A DNA stretch of 60,292 bases from Flavobacteriaceae bacterium (GTDB lineage: Bacteria > Bacteroidota > Bacteroidia > Flavobacteriales > Flavobacteriaceae). Where the stretch lies: positions 1 to 60,292 of the forward strand of contig CANGTL010000013.1 of NCBI GenBank assembly GCA_947456815.1, read 5' to 3'. The notes beneath the pieces were generated by a model. The model was not told where the DNA came from. It saw only the letters and a list, made by a program, of their open reading frames with translations, and ran no database searches. Shown one piece after another: positions 9,001 to 15,709 of the stretch; the first letter of the stretch is position 1, and each line of letters starts with the position of its first letter. The translations under genes were made by a program, and so were the position numbers.

Positions 9001-11795
9001 AATCTGAAAGTTCCAGTAGTAGATGAAGCACCAGTTAAGTCCGCACGTTGTGTTCCGAAAGGATAAATTCTAAAAGTTACTGTTCCAGCAGTTGGCGTTG
9101 TAAAATTAGTAAAATCCCAAGTAGCTACTGTTCCTGTAGTTGGACTTACTGGAGCAGCTCCCCAAGTTGTAAATGTTGCAAATCCATCAGTACTGTAACG
9201 CACTTCCATTTGGTTTGGAGCAGAGTTACTCGCTTGTCTAAAGAAAGAAACTGAATTTACATTTAATACATTTCCAGCAGTAGCAGTAGCAGAGAATTCG
9301 ATATAAGAAGTTGCTGATAAACTTGCTGTTGTATTTAAAGTAGTCGAATTAAATACGTTTGCAGTTGAATTACAAGTGATTGTAGTTCTTGTTACTGGAG
9401 TTCCAGTAGCATTGGCAGCCATCGTTGGCACGTTTCCGTTAGTTGGACACAGTGAAGCTCCTGTAAAAGCATTCGCATAAATAACCGTATCTGTGATACT
9501 AGCGGTTAAACCCGTTGGTTGTGTCAAAGTATAATTACCAGCATCTGCTCCACTAATAGTAGAAGTTGACGTTACGACAATACCTGAACCAATTGCAGTT
9601 GATGCGAAAGTTCCGCTCAAAGAAAGCGTTACCACATCTGGAGCAATTACACCACTTAATGTACCTGTAATTGTAGCAGTATTATTGCCATCAAAAACTT
9701 TACTAGCAGCAGCAGCGCCAGAAATTGTCAATGCTTTTGGCGTAATATCAGCTGTCAATCCGCTTGGCAAAGTAACAGTATATTTCGCTGCATCAACACC
9801 ACCCAAAGTTTGAGTTGAGGTAATCGCGATGGCTGTTCCAGCTGTAGCACTAGTAAAAGTACCAGTGTTAGAAATTGTTACAACATCAGCACCAAAAACA
9901 CCTACTAAAGTAGATCCTGAAATAGTTGCTGTGGTTGTTCTGTCATATATTTTATTGTCACCAATAGCTCCAGTAACGGTTAGGTTTTTTGGAGTGATGG
10001 TGTATACTAAAGTCGCACTTCCAGTTCCTCCTGCATTAGTAGCAGAAATCGTTACATTGAAAGAACCAGGGGCTGCTGTTGGCGTACCTGTGATTTCTCC
10101 TGTAGAAGTATTCACCGTCAATCCTGCTGGCAATCCTGTAGCATTATAAGATGCTGGAGATTCGCTGGCAGTAATGGTGTAAGTAGATGCTACTGTACCA
10201 TAAATAGCAGAAGCTGTTAATGCACTTGAAATAACCGGAGCTGGTGTAGAAGTAATATCAGCTAGTAATGAAGGTTGCGTCAAAGTATAATTTCCTGCAC
10301 CAGCACCACTAATAGTGTATCCTGTTACTGAAACCGCGATTCCGGTTCCTACTGCACTTGAAGCAAATGTAGCAACTGGAGTTCCTCCTAAAGTAACTAC
10401 GTCACTATTCACAACTCCAACTAAAGAAGGAGTTCCGCTTAAAGTTGCATCAGTATTACCGTCAAAAAGTTTGTTGTTAGCAGCAATTCCAGTAATAGTT
10501 AAAGCTTTCGCCGAAACTGTACTTGAAACTGTAGCCACATTTACTGAAGTAGCTCCAGAACTTGATAAAACAATATTGCCACTATAAGGCGAACCCGATA
10601 CCGTGGCAGTTGAAGTTAAACGCACATAAACCGGCGTTGAAGCAATAGTTCCTGAAGTTCCAACAGTAACTGTTGCACCGTATCCTGAACCAGATGCTAA
10701 GGAAACTTGATATCCAGCTGGTGGTGTTACCAATATTCCTCCAGAAATATTCGTTCCAGAAACGTTGAAAGTAGTTGGAGACGCCGAAGCTGTACCATAA
10801 GTAGTATTAACTGCGGCTAGCGTCCCAGTTGATGAAATAACTGGTGTTGGTGCCGAAGCAGAAAATGTAAGGTCATCGATGGCTAAGTTGTCATCGTTTC
10901 CTGCATCATTAATATCCGTCCAACGAATATATAATGTTTGACCTGCCGGCCACGAAATTCCAGTTACTGTAAAAGTAATGGCTGTTCTTCTGTTGGCAGC
11001 ATTTCCATCAGTTACAGCATCGGCAGTTAAATTATTTACAAGCGCTGTAAAATCTAAGCTAGTTACATTGGTATAAGTACCAACAGTCAATGAAGTTGGA
11101 TTCACAGCATAAGCAAAAGTCAATTTGTTCAGCACAGAGCTAGCACTACCTCCATCTCTCCATTGCTCACCTGTGTAAGAAAGTGTGAACGAAGTCAAAG
11201 TAGCACCCGTGCTGTTCGTAAAAACTGCACCGTATTGAGAAGTTAAACTTCCTGAAGAATAAGAACCTAGGGCTCTTTCATTACTTGTAGTAGCACCATC
11301 AAAGAAAGTATCTCCGGTTGAAGAGGAACCGTTATCTACTCTAAAGGTAGCATTCGCATTAGAACCGGCTTCGACAAAACTCCATCCTGTCGGCAGAACA
11401 CTGGCGACGGGAGTGTTATTTGCAGGAACAGTCCCCAGCAAACCATTAAAATCTTGGGTGTAATTCGAACCAGCAGTTGCATAGGAAATCTGTGCATTAG
11501 CCGATTGATTCATCCCAAAAAAGAGAATCAAAGTCAATATCCCGAAGGCATTTACTTTGATTAATTTCTGAGAGCTGAGCTTTGTAAGTCCAAAAACAGA
11601 CACACAATTCTTTTGGATAAATCCAAATAGGGAGTAAAAAAAAGTAGAAAAATACGCTTCAAGAAAAGGCGAATCTTCTACTTTAGCAAACAATCTTGAG
11701 TTCCCACCCAAACCGTTTTCAGCAATTACTTCGTTATCTTTCTTTCGAAAAATAGAAGACAATTTACTGACCAAATGGTGTAAAATTGATTTCAT
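1..11795 (-). CDS. Giant repetitive surface protein with YDG-type repeats (C-terminus beyond window)
   Basis: The minus strand reads open from ATG at 11795 to base 1, at least 3931 residues. Residues 1-80 are an unusual N-terminal extension, then a hydrophobic segment and a probable cleavage site SANA-Q near 101/102. There follow a beta-sandwich, choice-of-anchor-like region (QDFNG), about 17 YDG-type repeats (core NK-V/I-Y/F-D-G/R-T-T, ending LTQPTGLTANIT), He_PIG-like Ig modules (LPAGLTVNTSTGEITGTPT), four modules containing VYG/TYGTASA, and a region of about 320 residues resembling a propeller (7590-6640). The left end has three Asp-rich DADxDGxGD...DCDD metal-binding motifs (1020-600) and a dockerin-like pair, DLSPDDLVDFGDY and DLNGDGLVDFGDY, at the edge. 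Such architecture is known for secreted adhesin-like proteins of Flavobacteria; ligand unknown. Export is expected through Sec and possibly T9SS, but no T9SS domain is visible inside the window. It is unlikely to be split, since no in-frame stop was seen where I translated it. Confidence 0.85.
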   Translation of the reverse strand, partial: MKSILHHLVSKLSSIFRKKDNEVIAENGLGGNSRLFAKVEDSPFLEAYFSTFFYSLFGFIQKNCVSVFGLTKLSSQKLIKVNAFGILTLILFFGMNQSANAQISYATAGSNYTQDFNGLLGTVPANNTPVASVLPTGWSFVEAGSNANATFRVDNGSSSTGDTFFDGATTSNERALGSYSSGSLTSQYGAVFTNSTGATLTSFTLSYTGEQWRDGGSASSVLNKLTFAYAVNPTSLTVGTYTNVTSLDFTALVNNLTADAVTDGNAANRRTAITFTVTGISWPAGQTLYIRWTDINDAGNDDNLAIDDLTFSASAPTPVISSTGTLAAVNTTYGTASASPTTFNVSGTNISGGILVTPPAGYQVSLASGSGYGATVTVGTSGTIASTPVYVRLTSTATVSGSPYSGNIVLSSSGATSVNVATVSSTVSAKALTITGIAANNKLFDGNTDATLSGTPSLVGVVNSDVVTLGGTPVATFASSAVGTGIAVSVTGYTISGAGAGNYTLTQPSLLADITSTPAPVISSALTASAIYGTVASTYTITASESPASYNATGLPAGLTVNTSTGEITGTPTAAPGSFNVTISATNAGGTGSATLVYTITPKNLTVTGAIGDNKIYDRTTTATISGSTLVGVFGADVVTISNTGTFTSATAGTAIAITSTQTLGGVDAAKYTVTLPSGLTADITPKALTISGAAAASKVFDGNNTATITGTLSGVIAPDVVTLSLSGTFASTAIGSGIVVTSTSTISGADAGNYTLTQPTGLTASITDTVIYANAFTGASLCPTNGNVPTMAANATGTPVTRTTITCNSTANVFNSTTLNTTASLSATSYIEFSATATAGNVLNVNSVSFFRQASNSAPNQMEVRYSTDGFATFTTWGAAPVSPTTGTVATWDFTNFTTPTAGTVTFRIYPFGTQRADLTGASSTTGTFRLDDVTIYGTVTAAPSPVISTTGTLAALTTTYGTASATTSFDVSGADMLDGIFVSAPSGFEVSLTAGSGYASSLTVGAAGTIASTTVYVRLAATTAVGSYSGDVALTSAGAAAVNVATASSTVSPVTLPVNGLTANNKTFDGTTTATLSGTPTLSGIIPGDEPNVILGGTPVANFATSAIGTGIAVTVTGYTISGSASGNYTLVQPTGLTADIVALAPPTINSSLTASATYGVAAATYTITATETPTSFNATGLPAGLTVNTSNGEITGTATVVGTFNVNISATNLGGTGNATLVYTISPKALTVSGAAADSKIYDRTTTATISGSTLVGIVGADDVTVSNSGTFAAANAGTAIAVTSTQTLGGADAAKYSLTLPTGLSADITPKALTIGSAAAQNKNFDTTNVATITGTLTGVIAPDAVTFNGTGTFATSAVGTGIVVTSTATLSGADAANYSLTQPTGLTANIIAVPTFTYGNLVVNRIGTGAAPLTNAANPIFLSEYTTAGTAGITVALPSTTSGNVNRILNSGTATSEGQLALSTDGQYLTVGGYDAVVGQASVNSTAGIPRVIARVNSAGAIATSVLTSTIHSTGFRSVVTTDGSRYWTAGNGVGVTSLLHQGNTTPVTPTTISSTLTNLRTVNIFNNQLYVSTGSGSQGIYAVGTGVPTTTGQTSVINLPQNGMYAYQMVNRGGSNWNCYAGTDSAPGIYKWSSTDNGATWTARGSVSNVLPIYGITAANNGTSVDLYATTVSSILKLTDATAFNATIAGTISTIVTAPTNTFFRGIAFAPIAANAPLIATAGSPAAVNTTYGTASATPGTFTVSGNNLSTDIVLTAPAGFEISQDGISYASTQTLTQTLGVVASTTISVRLAATTLAGTYSGNITCVSSPATSVNVATTASTVSPLALTTTGAVADNKIYDRTTTATISGAVLSSTVNGDVITVSGGGSFADFNVGTAKPVTAALTLSGTNASSYTLTQPTGLTADITAKDLAIAGAAANNKAYDGTTSATISGTLTGVIAPDDVTLNSTSAAFDSPGVGTAIPVTSNSTLSGADFGNYNLIDATGLSADITPKQLTIASATAQNKVFDGNTAAIITGTLTGVVFPDDVDFNGTGTFATSAVGVGIAVTSTSTLFGGDIANYSLLQPVGLTANITAAALLPQAITFNPLADVEYGSGTFNLTATADSGLTVSYSSSNTNVATVLGNVVTIVGVGSTTITAIQTGDAIYDSATPVDQNLNVTPKALTVTATADNKVYDGNTITTISGTLNGIVGADVVTFTGLGLFDSADAANGINVTSFSTLGGAQAANYTLTQPTGLTANITPKALTVLGAVGANKVYDGTTAATINGASLDGVIGSDDVTANGTGTFATKNVGTAIAITATISLAGAQASNYTIAAQPTGLSANITPKALTISGLLGGNKLYNGNTAATLIGTGSLVGIEGVDDVVLSGTPVAVFANKNAGTAKPLTITGYSISGVDATNYTLAQPTGVTADITPATLTVTAASALNKPFDGTTAAIVNGLLAGIITPDVVTLVGTGTFASSAIGTGIAVTSTSTLSGADAANYTLTQPTGLTANITAAATVFAVGDLSIIGFQLNAPDSFAFATWVDITDGTLVKFTDNAFLSNASANLASNARGSENFIIWKNNTGGVIPAGTVITISDNVSAGITSIGQIVSGNLSGLAAGGDNIFAYQGPATSGTNPDFAGVTTTTTFNGTVLFGLFAQGSSTATTWQTTGAGVTSNSYLPSELLSAASSNIALASNASRGQYIGARNNQLTFNAYKAQVTNTANWTTASGAGTLTLDTTVFTLMSPAAITATGTLSAVDTVYGTASATPTTFTIAANDLTNNLVLTAPAGFEISQDGFSYATTQTLVPSSGTVASITISVRLAATTVAGTYSGNITCVSAPAVTVNVATVASTVSPLAITTTGAVADNKVYDRTTAATISGATAVGTVNGDIITVLGGGTFASANAGTAVAVTAALTLSGTNAASYTLTQPTGLSADITPKALTIGSAAASNKTFDGTDAAVITGTLTGVIAPDVVSFNGTGTFASSAVGTGIAVTSTCTLTGADAANYSLTQPTGLTANITAAPLLPQTITFNALANVVYGDANFNLTATASSGLTVSYISSNTNVATILGNVVTIVGVGTTTITASQAGDGIYDAAPVVNQTLTVTPKALTVTATADNKVYDRTTAATITGTLVGIVGLDLVSFSGTGTFATANAGTAIAVTSTSTIGGANAGNYTLTQPAGLVADITPKALTISSAAASNKVFDGNTAAVITGTLTGIISPDVVTLVGTGTFASSAVGTGIAVTSTSTLTGAAAANYSLTQPTGLTANITVAPTTLAVGDISIIGFNLNSPDSFAFATWVDINPNTYIKFTDNAFLSAGSANATNNGRGGENFVIWRNNGGTIPAGSVITITDNTTASITNNGTIVSGNLSGLSASGDNIFAYQGAATSGTNPDWATNTNPTTFNGTILFGLYAQGTSATASWITSGIATSNNSYLPSQLNVANGNIAFGSLSSRGQYIGSRSNQTTFNAYKAMVTNSANWTIGAGAGVVTLNTTSFTLATAPTASVISGSATICAGASTSLSVAVTGGTSPFTVVYTDGANNFTVSGYVSGTNISVTPAISTTYTLVSVTDANNLVGTGNTGSAIITVNTPTLWYADADNDGFGDLATTLSACVQPGGYVANSSDCDDTNINIYQFAGFFVDADGDGFDNGSASVCSGLTAPAGYSATSVGTDCDDTTATKTVTYPYYTDADLDTYGAIASGVTQLCTAANVAPSGYSVNNLDCDDTDALLNPTNPCSTGKVVNLTMFVQGYYSGGSTMASVKYNQWDLVSAEPSALDVEDMTVELHDAVDYSLVDTAVGTLHTDGSLSVTFNTAAAGSYYVAVKGSNLVQTWSATPQAVGTTPLSYDFSTSASQAYGDNMFEVEPGVFAMYQGDLSPDDLVDFGDYVVWEGIYLSETPYGVQATDLNGDGLVDFGDYIIWESTYLAGIFGNY
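1313..1984 (-). repeat. Second copy of a duplicated ~225-residue module
   Basis: The module begins VGDISIIGFNLNSPDSFAFA and keeps KFTDNAFLS, IPAGSVITITDN, DNIFAYQG and SRGQYIGSRSNQTTFNAYKA. It is followed by an Ig-like module (SGSATICAGASTSLSV) and then by the metal-binding motifs. It pairs with 3596-4266. Confidence 0.75.
2195..10600 (-). repeat. About 17 YDG-type protein repeats
   Basis: Repeats of about 80 residues occur within the giant gene. Their signature (NKVYDGTTAATI or variants such as DNKIYDRTTTATISG, QNKNFDTTNVATITG and GNKLYNGNTAATL) lies near plus positions 2210, 2455, 2945, 3200, 4475, 4740, 5000, 5250, 5750, 6000, 6255, 7805, 8060, 8585, 9690, 9945 and 10465. Each ends in Y-T/S-L-T-Q-P-T-G-L-T-A-N/D-I-T. 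They match my knowledge of the YDG domain family, named after this motif. The repeats are diverged at DNA level, so the array is old rather than a fresh expansion. Confidence 0.8.
3596..4266 (-). repeat. First copy of a duplicated ~225-residue module
   Basis: The module begins VGDLSIIGFQLNAPDSFAFA and contains KFTDNAFLS, IPAGTVITISDN, DNIFAYQG and SRGQYIGARNNQLTFNAYKA. By eye it is roughly two thirds identical to the module at 1313-1984. I do not recognise the fold; the IPAG-ITI part resembles lamin-tail-like modules. Confidence 0.75.
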
Positions 11796-11832
11796 AAGTT
11801 CATTTAAAAATTAAATTGTTTTGAGCGGTAAA

Positions 11833-11856
11833 ATTATCGTCTAAGTGGGCGATAAT
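11833..11856. promoter_or_regulatory. Inverted repeat upstream of the giant gene
   Basis: ATTATCG and CGATAAT form perfect 7-base arms around a 10-base centre, 38 bases before the start codon at 11795. On the minus strand the left arm overlaps TAATTTTA, which is one base from the TAnnTTTG -7 element. It could be an operator or a leader hairpin. Confidence 0.4.
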
Positions 11857-11885
11857 GATAAAGTAAAAGTTATCAATAAGTTAAC

Positions 11886-11917
11886 AAAAAACGACCAATC
11901 ACTTGGTCGTTTTTTTT
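11886..11917 (-). terminator. Terminator of the T9SS protein gene
   Basis: ACGACCAA and TTGGTCGT form a perfect 8-base stem with a 4-base loop, flanked by A and T runs on both sides. It lies 50 bases beyond the stop of the 11968-15342 gene and 90 bases before the giant gene, so it separates the two. The symmetry would let it work in both directions. Confidence 0.85.
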
Positions 11918-11967
11918 ATGCATTTCGTCGATTTTTTTGACAAAATACAACATAGTAAAACTCAATT

Positions 11968-14900
11968 TTAATTACTATATTTCTTACTAATTTTTTGATT
12001 ATCAGTTAATTCTACTGAGATAAGTAAAATAGAATTTGAAGTAAAATCCTTTAGCGTTAATTCACTCGAATTGATGTTTCCTTTTGTCCATAATAGCCTT
12101 CCAAGCACATCAAAAACTTGAATACTTTTCATTTTCTTAACACTAGAATTAACATTGATTTTTTGCTCTGAATTTTTGTAAATTACAATAGAATTTGCAT
12201 TTATATTTGGCTCCGAAACTCCCAAAGTTGAAGGAGTAAAACGAACAACAAATCGTGAATCAAAAGTTCCAATTTCGCTCGCAAACAAATACGGGCTATC
12301 TTTTAGATTGTGAATAATATTCAACATATTATCTTCGACAAAAACATCTTGATTTTCAAACAAACCGTCAAAGTCAGAAAGGTTGATTTCAAATGATCCA
12401 GCCAAATCAGTTCTAAATCCAAGTGGAATTTGGTCTTCGTTCATAAAATTGACATTTCGACCTTGAATTGCTAATTTTCTTGAGTCCAAAATCGAATAAA
12501 AACTAGCGGAATTTCCAGCTTCTAAAGCCTCACCATCGAATCCGTTATCAAAGCCATCGGTTGCATTTTGTATATAGCCGACAAGAATTTGTTTATAAAC
12601 CCCCACATCATTTTTCAACTCCAACCAAATACGGTTTCTTTCAAGTTCAGTTGCCTGATTTGTTCTAAAGAATTGTCCGTTATTTCCAACTTCTCTCATA
12701 GAATTACGAAAAGTTGCAGTAGTCGTTCCTTCAAATATCCCTTTAATCATAAAAGCTTGACCTGCGGCAATCATGCCGTTTGGTGTGTTATTGTTTGCCC
12801 CAGGAACTGGAGTTCCAGCTCCCGCCCCACCGGAGAAATTGTAAACGGCGTAATCACTAAATACATAGTTATTTGCAGTTATTGGTGTGTTGTGCGTCCA
12901 AAAATAGAGCGTTGTACCATTTGCCAATCCAACATCAAATGCACCTGTATTACCTTCAATAAATTTCTTAGCGCTAATAGCACTTGGGTAAGGATTACCA
13001 ATACAATTTAAATCGTTGGCACCTGTCTTGACTATATCAACTGAATAATCACCGTTGTTTGGAACACCAATAAATGATGCTGGAAAAATTGCCGCAGTGA
13101 CAGGATCAAAATTTTGCGGTGCACGAATAATATATCCTTTACCAATATCCATAGGTGTTAAAGCTGGAGCGGTTACTGCATCCCAACCGTAGCTTGCCGT
13201 ATTAAACCAGAAATACTTGTCAACTAATGTCAATGGCGAAAGATTAGCTAAGATTTGCAAATCGACTGGAGAAGACCAATAAGTATAATCAAATTTACGA
13301 ACTGGTGTTGTATTTCGTTTATAGATAATATTGCCGGAATTAGCCACATTATTAACTTGCACTAAACTGGCATTATTTTCAAAAGTTAAAGAACCGCCAG
13401 AAACTGTTAGCCCGTTTTGAATAGTCAACGTGTGATTTGGATTGAAAACAACATTTCCAGAATTTACGATGACAGAACAAGCATTAAGATCTATAGACGA
13501 ACTAAAGTTCCCTGCAAATATGACCGCTGATCCGGAAGTAGGTGCACCATTTGACCAACCTAGACCATCCCAAGTGGTGGTATCATAGGTAACTGTAATT
13601 ACATTGCTGAATGCTTCACAAGTTCCGTTGGCAACGACAGCTCTATAATACCTGGTGGCTGTTAAAACACCCATTTGAGCAGATGTCAAGGTAGCAGAAG
13701 CACTTGCTGGAATATCTATAGGTGTCGTAAAAGCAAAATCGGAGGCATATTGCCATTTGGTTACAGCGGTTGTAAATCCGGTCACGGATAAATCAGAGGG
13801 AGGATTTATACAAACCGACTGATTACCAGTAGCTGTTCCTCCAACCGCAGCGGGCAAAACTGTAAATGGACCAGCTACAGCGCTATTAACAAAACCACAT
13901 GTATTAGTCACTCTTACAAAATACCAAAAAGGACCACCAACAACGTTCGATGGTGGTGTATAAGTCGGTGAATTCGTCAACGGTATGATAGTTATTGTCC
14001 CACCAGTATTAGCGGCAATTGTATTTCTGCGCCAAGAATAAGTTAGTGTACCCGAACCAGATGCTCCTGCCGTTAAAGCGGCAAATGGAGTACCTTCACA
14101 TACCGCTTGCGCTCCTGTTGGCGATGGTTGTGAACTTATCGATGGTGCTATATTGCGAGTAAATGTATAAGTTGAACTAGGGCTTGAACAGCCAGTAACC
14201 GAATTAGTAACAATATAAGTAAAGGTCGTTGATGCCCCCAAATATGGACTACCGATACTATAGCTACCAGTATGTCCTAATGGCGGCGCACTGCCTCCTG
14301 TCATAGTAAATGCACCAACAGCACATGTCGCTAAATTTGTAGCGGTAGGTACAGCAGGTAACGGATTAATTGTAATGACGGGACTACCGCTATTTCCACT
14401 TCCAATTGCCCCATTTGAATTGGTTACTGACACGATTGTATAAGTCCTTGTTCCGGTCGGTATAATTGGAATGTTCGTTCCACTCGTATAATTATTTACG
14501 GTAAAATTCGTAACTCCATTAAAATAAACCACAGTAAATGGACCTGCACCACCAGTCATAGTTACTCTAATATTTGCTGTTGCCCCAGAACAAATGGATG
14601 TGGGCGCAACCGCAGTTATGACAGAAGCTGTTGGTCCAGGTATCAGTGAACCATTAAAGCTCACATTATCAAATCGCCAAGTTCCCAAAGGATTTGCTAC
14701 TGCGCTCGGCGTTGAAACTTGTCTGAATTCAGTTGTCCCTTGAAAATAAGAAGCTACTAATCTCACTCCAAAATTTGGATTGTTATTTACAGTAAGAATT
14801 GCGCTAAAATTTACTGTTGTTCGTCTGAATTCGTCACCGGTCGTATTCGCTTCAAAACAACCATTAGCATTAATAGTACCATTACAAAAGGTAGTATTTC

Positions 14901-15342
14901 CTGCAGTCATGGTGAAAGGCGTCCAGGTACTTCCGTCTGTAGTATATTGAAGTCTAACAGTATTAGGAGCAGTATTAGACCATCTTTGATCCCAAGTAAA
15001 AGTAATATTTTGATAACCTAGCGTCGAACCATTAAATTGAACGCCATTAGATTCATCAATAGTTCCAGCATCAAACGGATTTAAAGCCCATGCAGTTACA
15101 CCACTTTGAGGTCCACAACCTGATCCCGACATCCCTGTTGCCACTCCTGGCGTAATAGTTCCGCCACCGAGATTAATCACTGCGGCAGTTCCTGTTCCTA
15201 TATTTGCAGTTGGATTAATAGCAGTACCTAAAAAGGGATCAAAACTCCAAGATGTGATTTGCGCTTCGGCACTAATGGTGAAAAACAAAAAACCAAGTAC
15301 AAAAAGAATATTTTTACAAATAAGAAGTAAAGTTGTTTTCAC
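11968..15342 (-). CDS. Large secreted protein with T9SS C-terminal sorting domain
   Basis: This is a 1124-residue exported protein with a signal peptide ending SAEA-Q at about residue 28. Residues 30-235 form a beta-sandwich that also occurs in the lipoprotein at 15710 (shared NNNPNF...W/N-RFDNV). Next come Ig/PKD-like modules rich in Gly, Thr and Ser (about 240-600) and a region with strand-rich repeats (TIQNGLTVSGGSLTFENN). The last 80 residues (SVKKMKSIQVFDVLGRLL...) have the form of a T9SS type A sorting domain, predicting secretion across the outer membrane and surface attachment or release. No catalytic motif was recognised, so the role is probably structural or adhesive. The start is GTG at 15342: an in-frame stop lies upstream and the signal peptide begins right there. 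It is a single gene with its own terminator at 11886-11917. Confidence 0.85.
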   Translation of the reverse strand: MKTTLLLICKNILFVLGFLFFTISAEAQITSWSFDPFLGTAINPTANIGTGTAAVINLGGGTITPGVATGMSGSGCGPQSGVTAWALNPFDAGTIDESNGVQFNGSTLGYQNITFTWDQRWSNTAPNTVRLQYTTDGSTWTPFTMTAGNTTFCNGTINANGCFEANTTGDEFRRTTVNFSAILTVNNNPNFGVRLVASYFQGTTEFRQVSTPSAVANPLGTWRFDNVSFNGSLIPGPTASVITAVAPTSICSGATANIRVTMTGGAGPFTVVYFNGVTNFTVNNYTSGTNIPIIPTGTRTYTIVSVTNSNGAIGSGNSGSPVITINPLPAVPTATNLATCAVGAFTMTGGSAPPLGHTGSYSIGSPYLGASTTFTYIVTNSVTGCSSPSSTYTFTRNIAPSISSQPSPTGAQAVCEGTPFAALTAGASGSGTLTYSWRRNTIAANTGGTITIIPLTNSPTYTPPSNVVGGPFWYFVRVTNTCGFVNSAVAGPFTVLPAAVGGTATGNQSVCINPPSDLSVTGFTTAVTKWQYASDFAFTTPIDIPASASATLTSAQMGVLTATRYYRAVVANGTCEAFSNVITVTYDTTTWDGLGWSNGAPTSGSAVIFAGNFSSSIDLNACSVIVNSGNVVFNPNHTLTIQNGLTVSGGSLTFENNASLVQVNNVANSGNIIYKRNTTPVRKFDYTYWSSPVDLQILANLSPLTLVDKYFWFNTASYGWDAVTAPALTPMDIGKGYIIRAPQNFDPVTAAIFPASFIGVPNNGDYSVDIVKTGANDLNCIGNPYPSAISAKKFIEGNTGAFDVGLANGTTLYFWTHNTPITANNYVFSDYAVYNFSGGAGAGTPVPGANNNTPNGMIAAGQAFMIKGIFEGTTTATFRNSMREVGNNGQFFRTNQATELERNRIWLELKNDVGVYKQILVGYIQNATDGFDNGFDGEALEAGNSASFYSILDSRKLAIQGRNVNFMNEDQIPLGFRTDLAGSFEINLSDFDGLFENQDVFVEDNMLNIIHNLKDSPYLFASEIGTFDSRFVVRFTPSTLGVSEPNINANSIVIYKNSEQKINVNSSVKKMKSIQVFDVLGRLLWTKGNINSSELTLKDFTSNSILLISVELTDNQKISKKYSN

Positions 15343-15393
15343 AGTGAAGGTTTCTTTAGTGATTGAGATTAATTATTTCAATTAAACTTGGTG

Positions 15394-15401
15394 CAAAGTT
15401 A
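15394..15401 (-). promoter_or_regulatory. -7 element TAACTTTG for the T9SS protein gene
   Basis: TAACTTTG fits the Bacteroidota TAnnTTTG consensus exactly. TTAG lies 18 bases upstream as a weak -33 element. It would give a leader of about 45 bases before the GTG at 15342. Confidence 0.45.
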
Positions 15402-15686
15402 GAATCAAATTATCAAGCACTAATTTTGAAAATGTTATGATTTGGTAAAATAATATTCCCTAGAAATTCTAAAAAAACAAAAACTTAGCCGAAGGTAAAA
15501 GAGTCTATAACCTCTAATTTTACTGGCTTCTACCGCAACTTGAATTGTCATTTTTTTTAAATTAATTTGTTTACAATAGAAAAGAAAACAAATTTATGTT
15601 ACGATAATTTTAAGTTAAAGTTAACATCGATGAAAAACTTTACAATCATATAACGTAAATCTAACTTTAAGACTTTGATGTTCAGC

Positions 15687-15694
15687 TATTTTTG
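15687..15694 (+). promoter_or_regulatory. -7 element TATTTTTG for the lipoprotein gene
   Basis: TATTTTTG fits TAnnTTTG, and CTTTA lies about 17 bases upstream. Transcription would start only a few bases before the ATG pair at 15707/15710, so the leader would be very short. It also argues against the TTG at 15692 as the start codon. Confidence 0.35.
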
Positions 15695-15709
15695 ACAAAA
15701 ATTTCAATG

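Larger units (their letters stand above)
15343..15709. other. Divergent intergenic region (367 bases)
   Basis: This AT-rich spacer separates two divergent exported-protein genes. It holds a -7 element for each direction (15394-15401 minus, 15687-15694 plus). Near 15613-15675 there are diverged copies of TTAAAGTTA in both orientations that could be regulatory. I see no RNA gene or small gene in it. Confidence 0.5.

Noticed and set aside
1666..10587. Many open frames of 60-110 codons on the plus strand opposite the giant gene
   Set aside because: They are antisense shadows of the low-complexity Thr/Gly/Ala codons, similar to each other because the gene is repetitive, and none has a plausible leader or family.
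1310..10600. Regularly spaced repeats suggesting a CRISPR array
   Set aside because: The repeats are diverged coding repeats of about 240 bases in one frame, with no short identical direct repeats and no cas genes.
12568..13011. 147-codon frame on the plus strand within the T9SS gene
   Set aside because: It lies antisense to a well-supported protein and its translation resembles no known protein.
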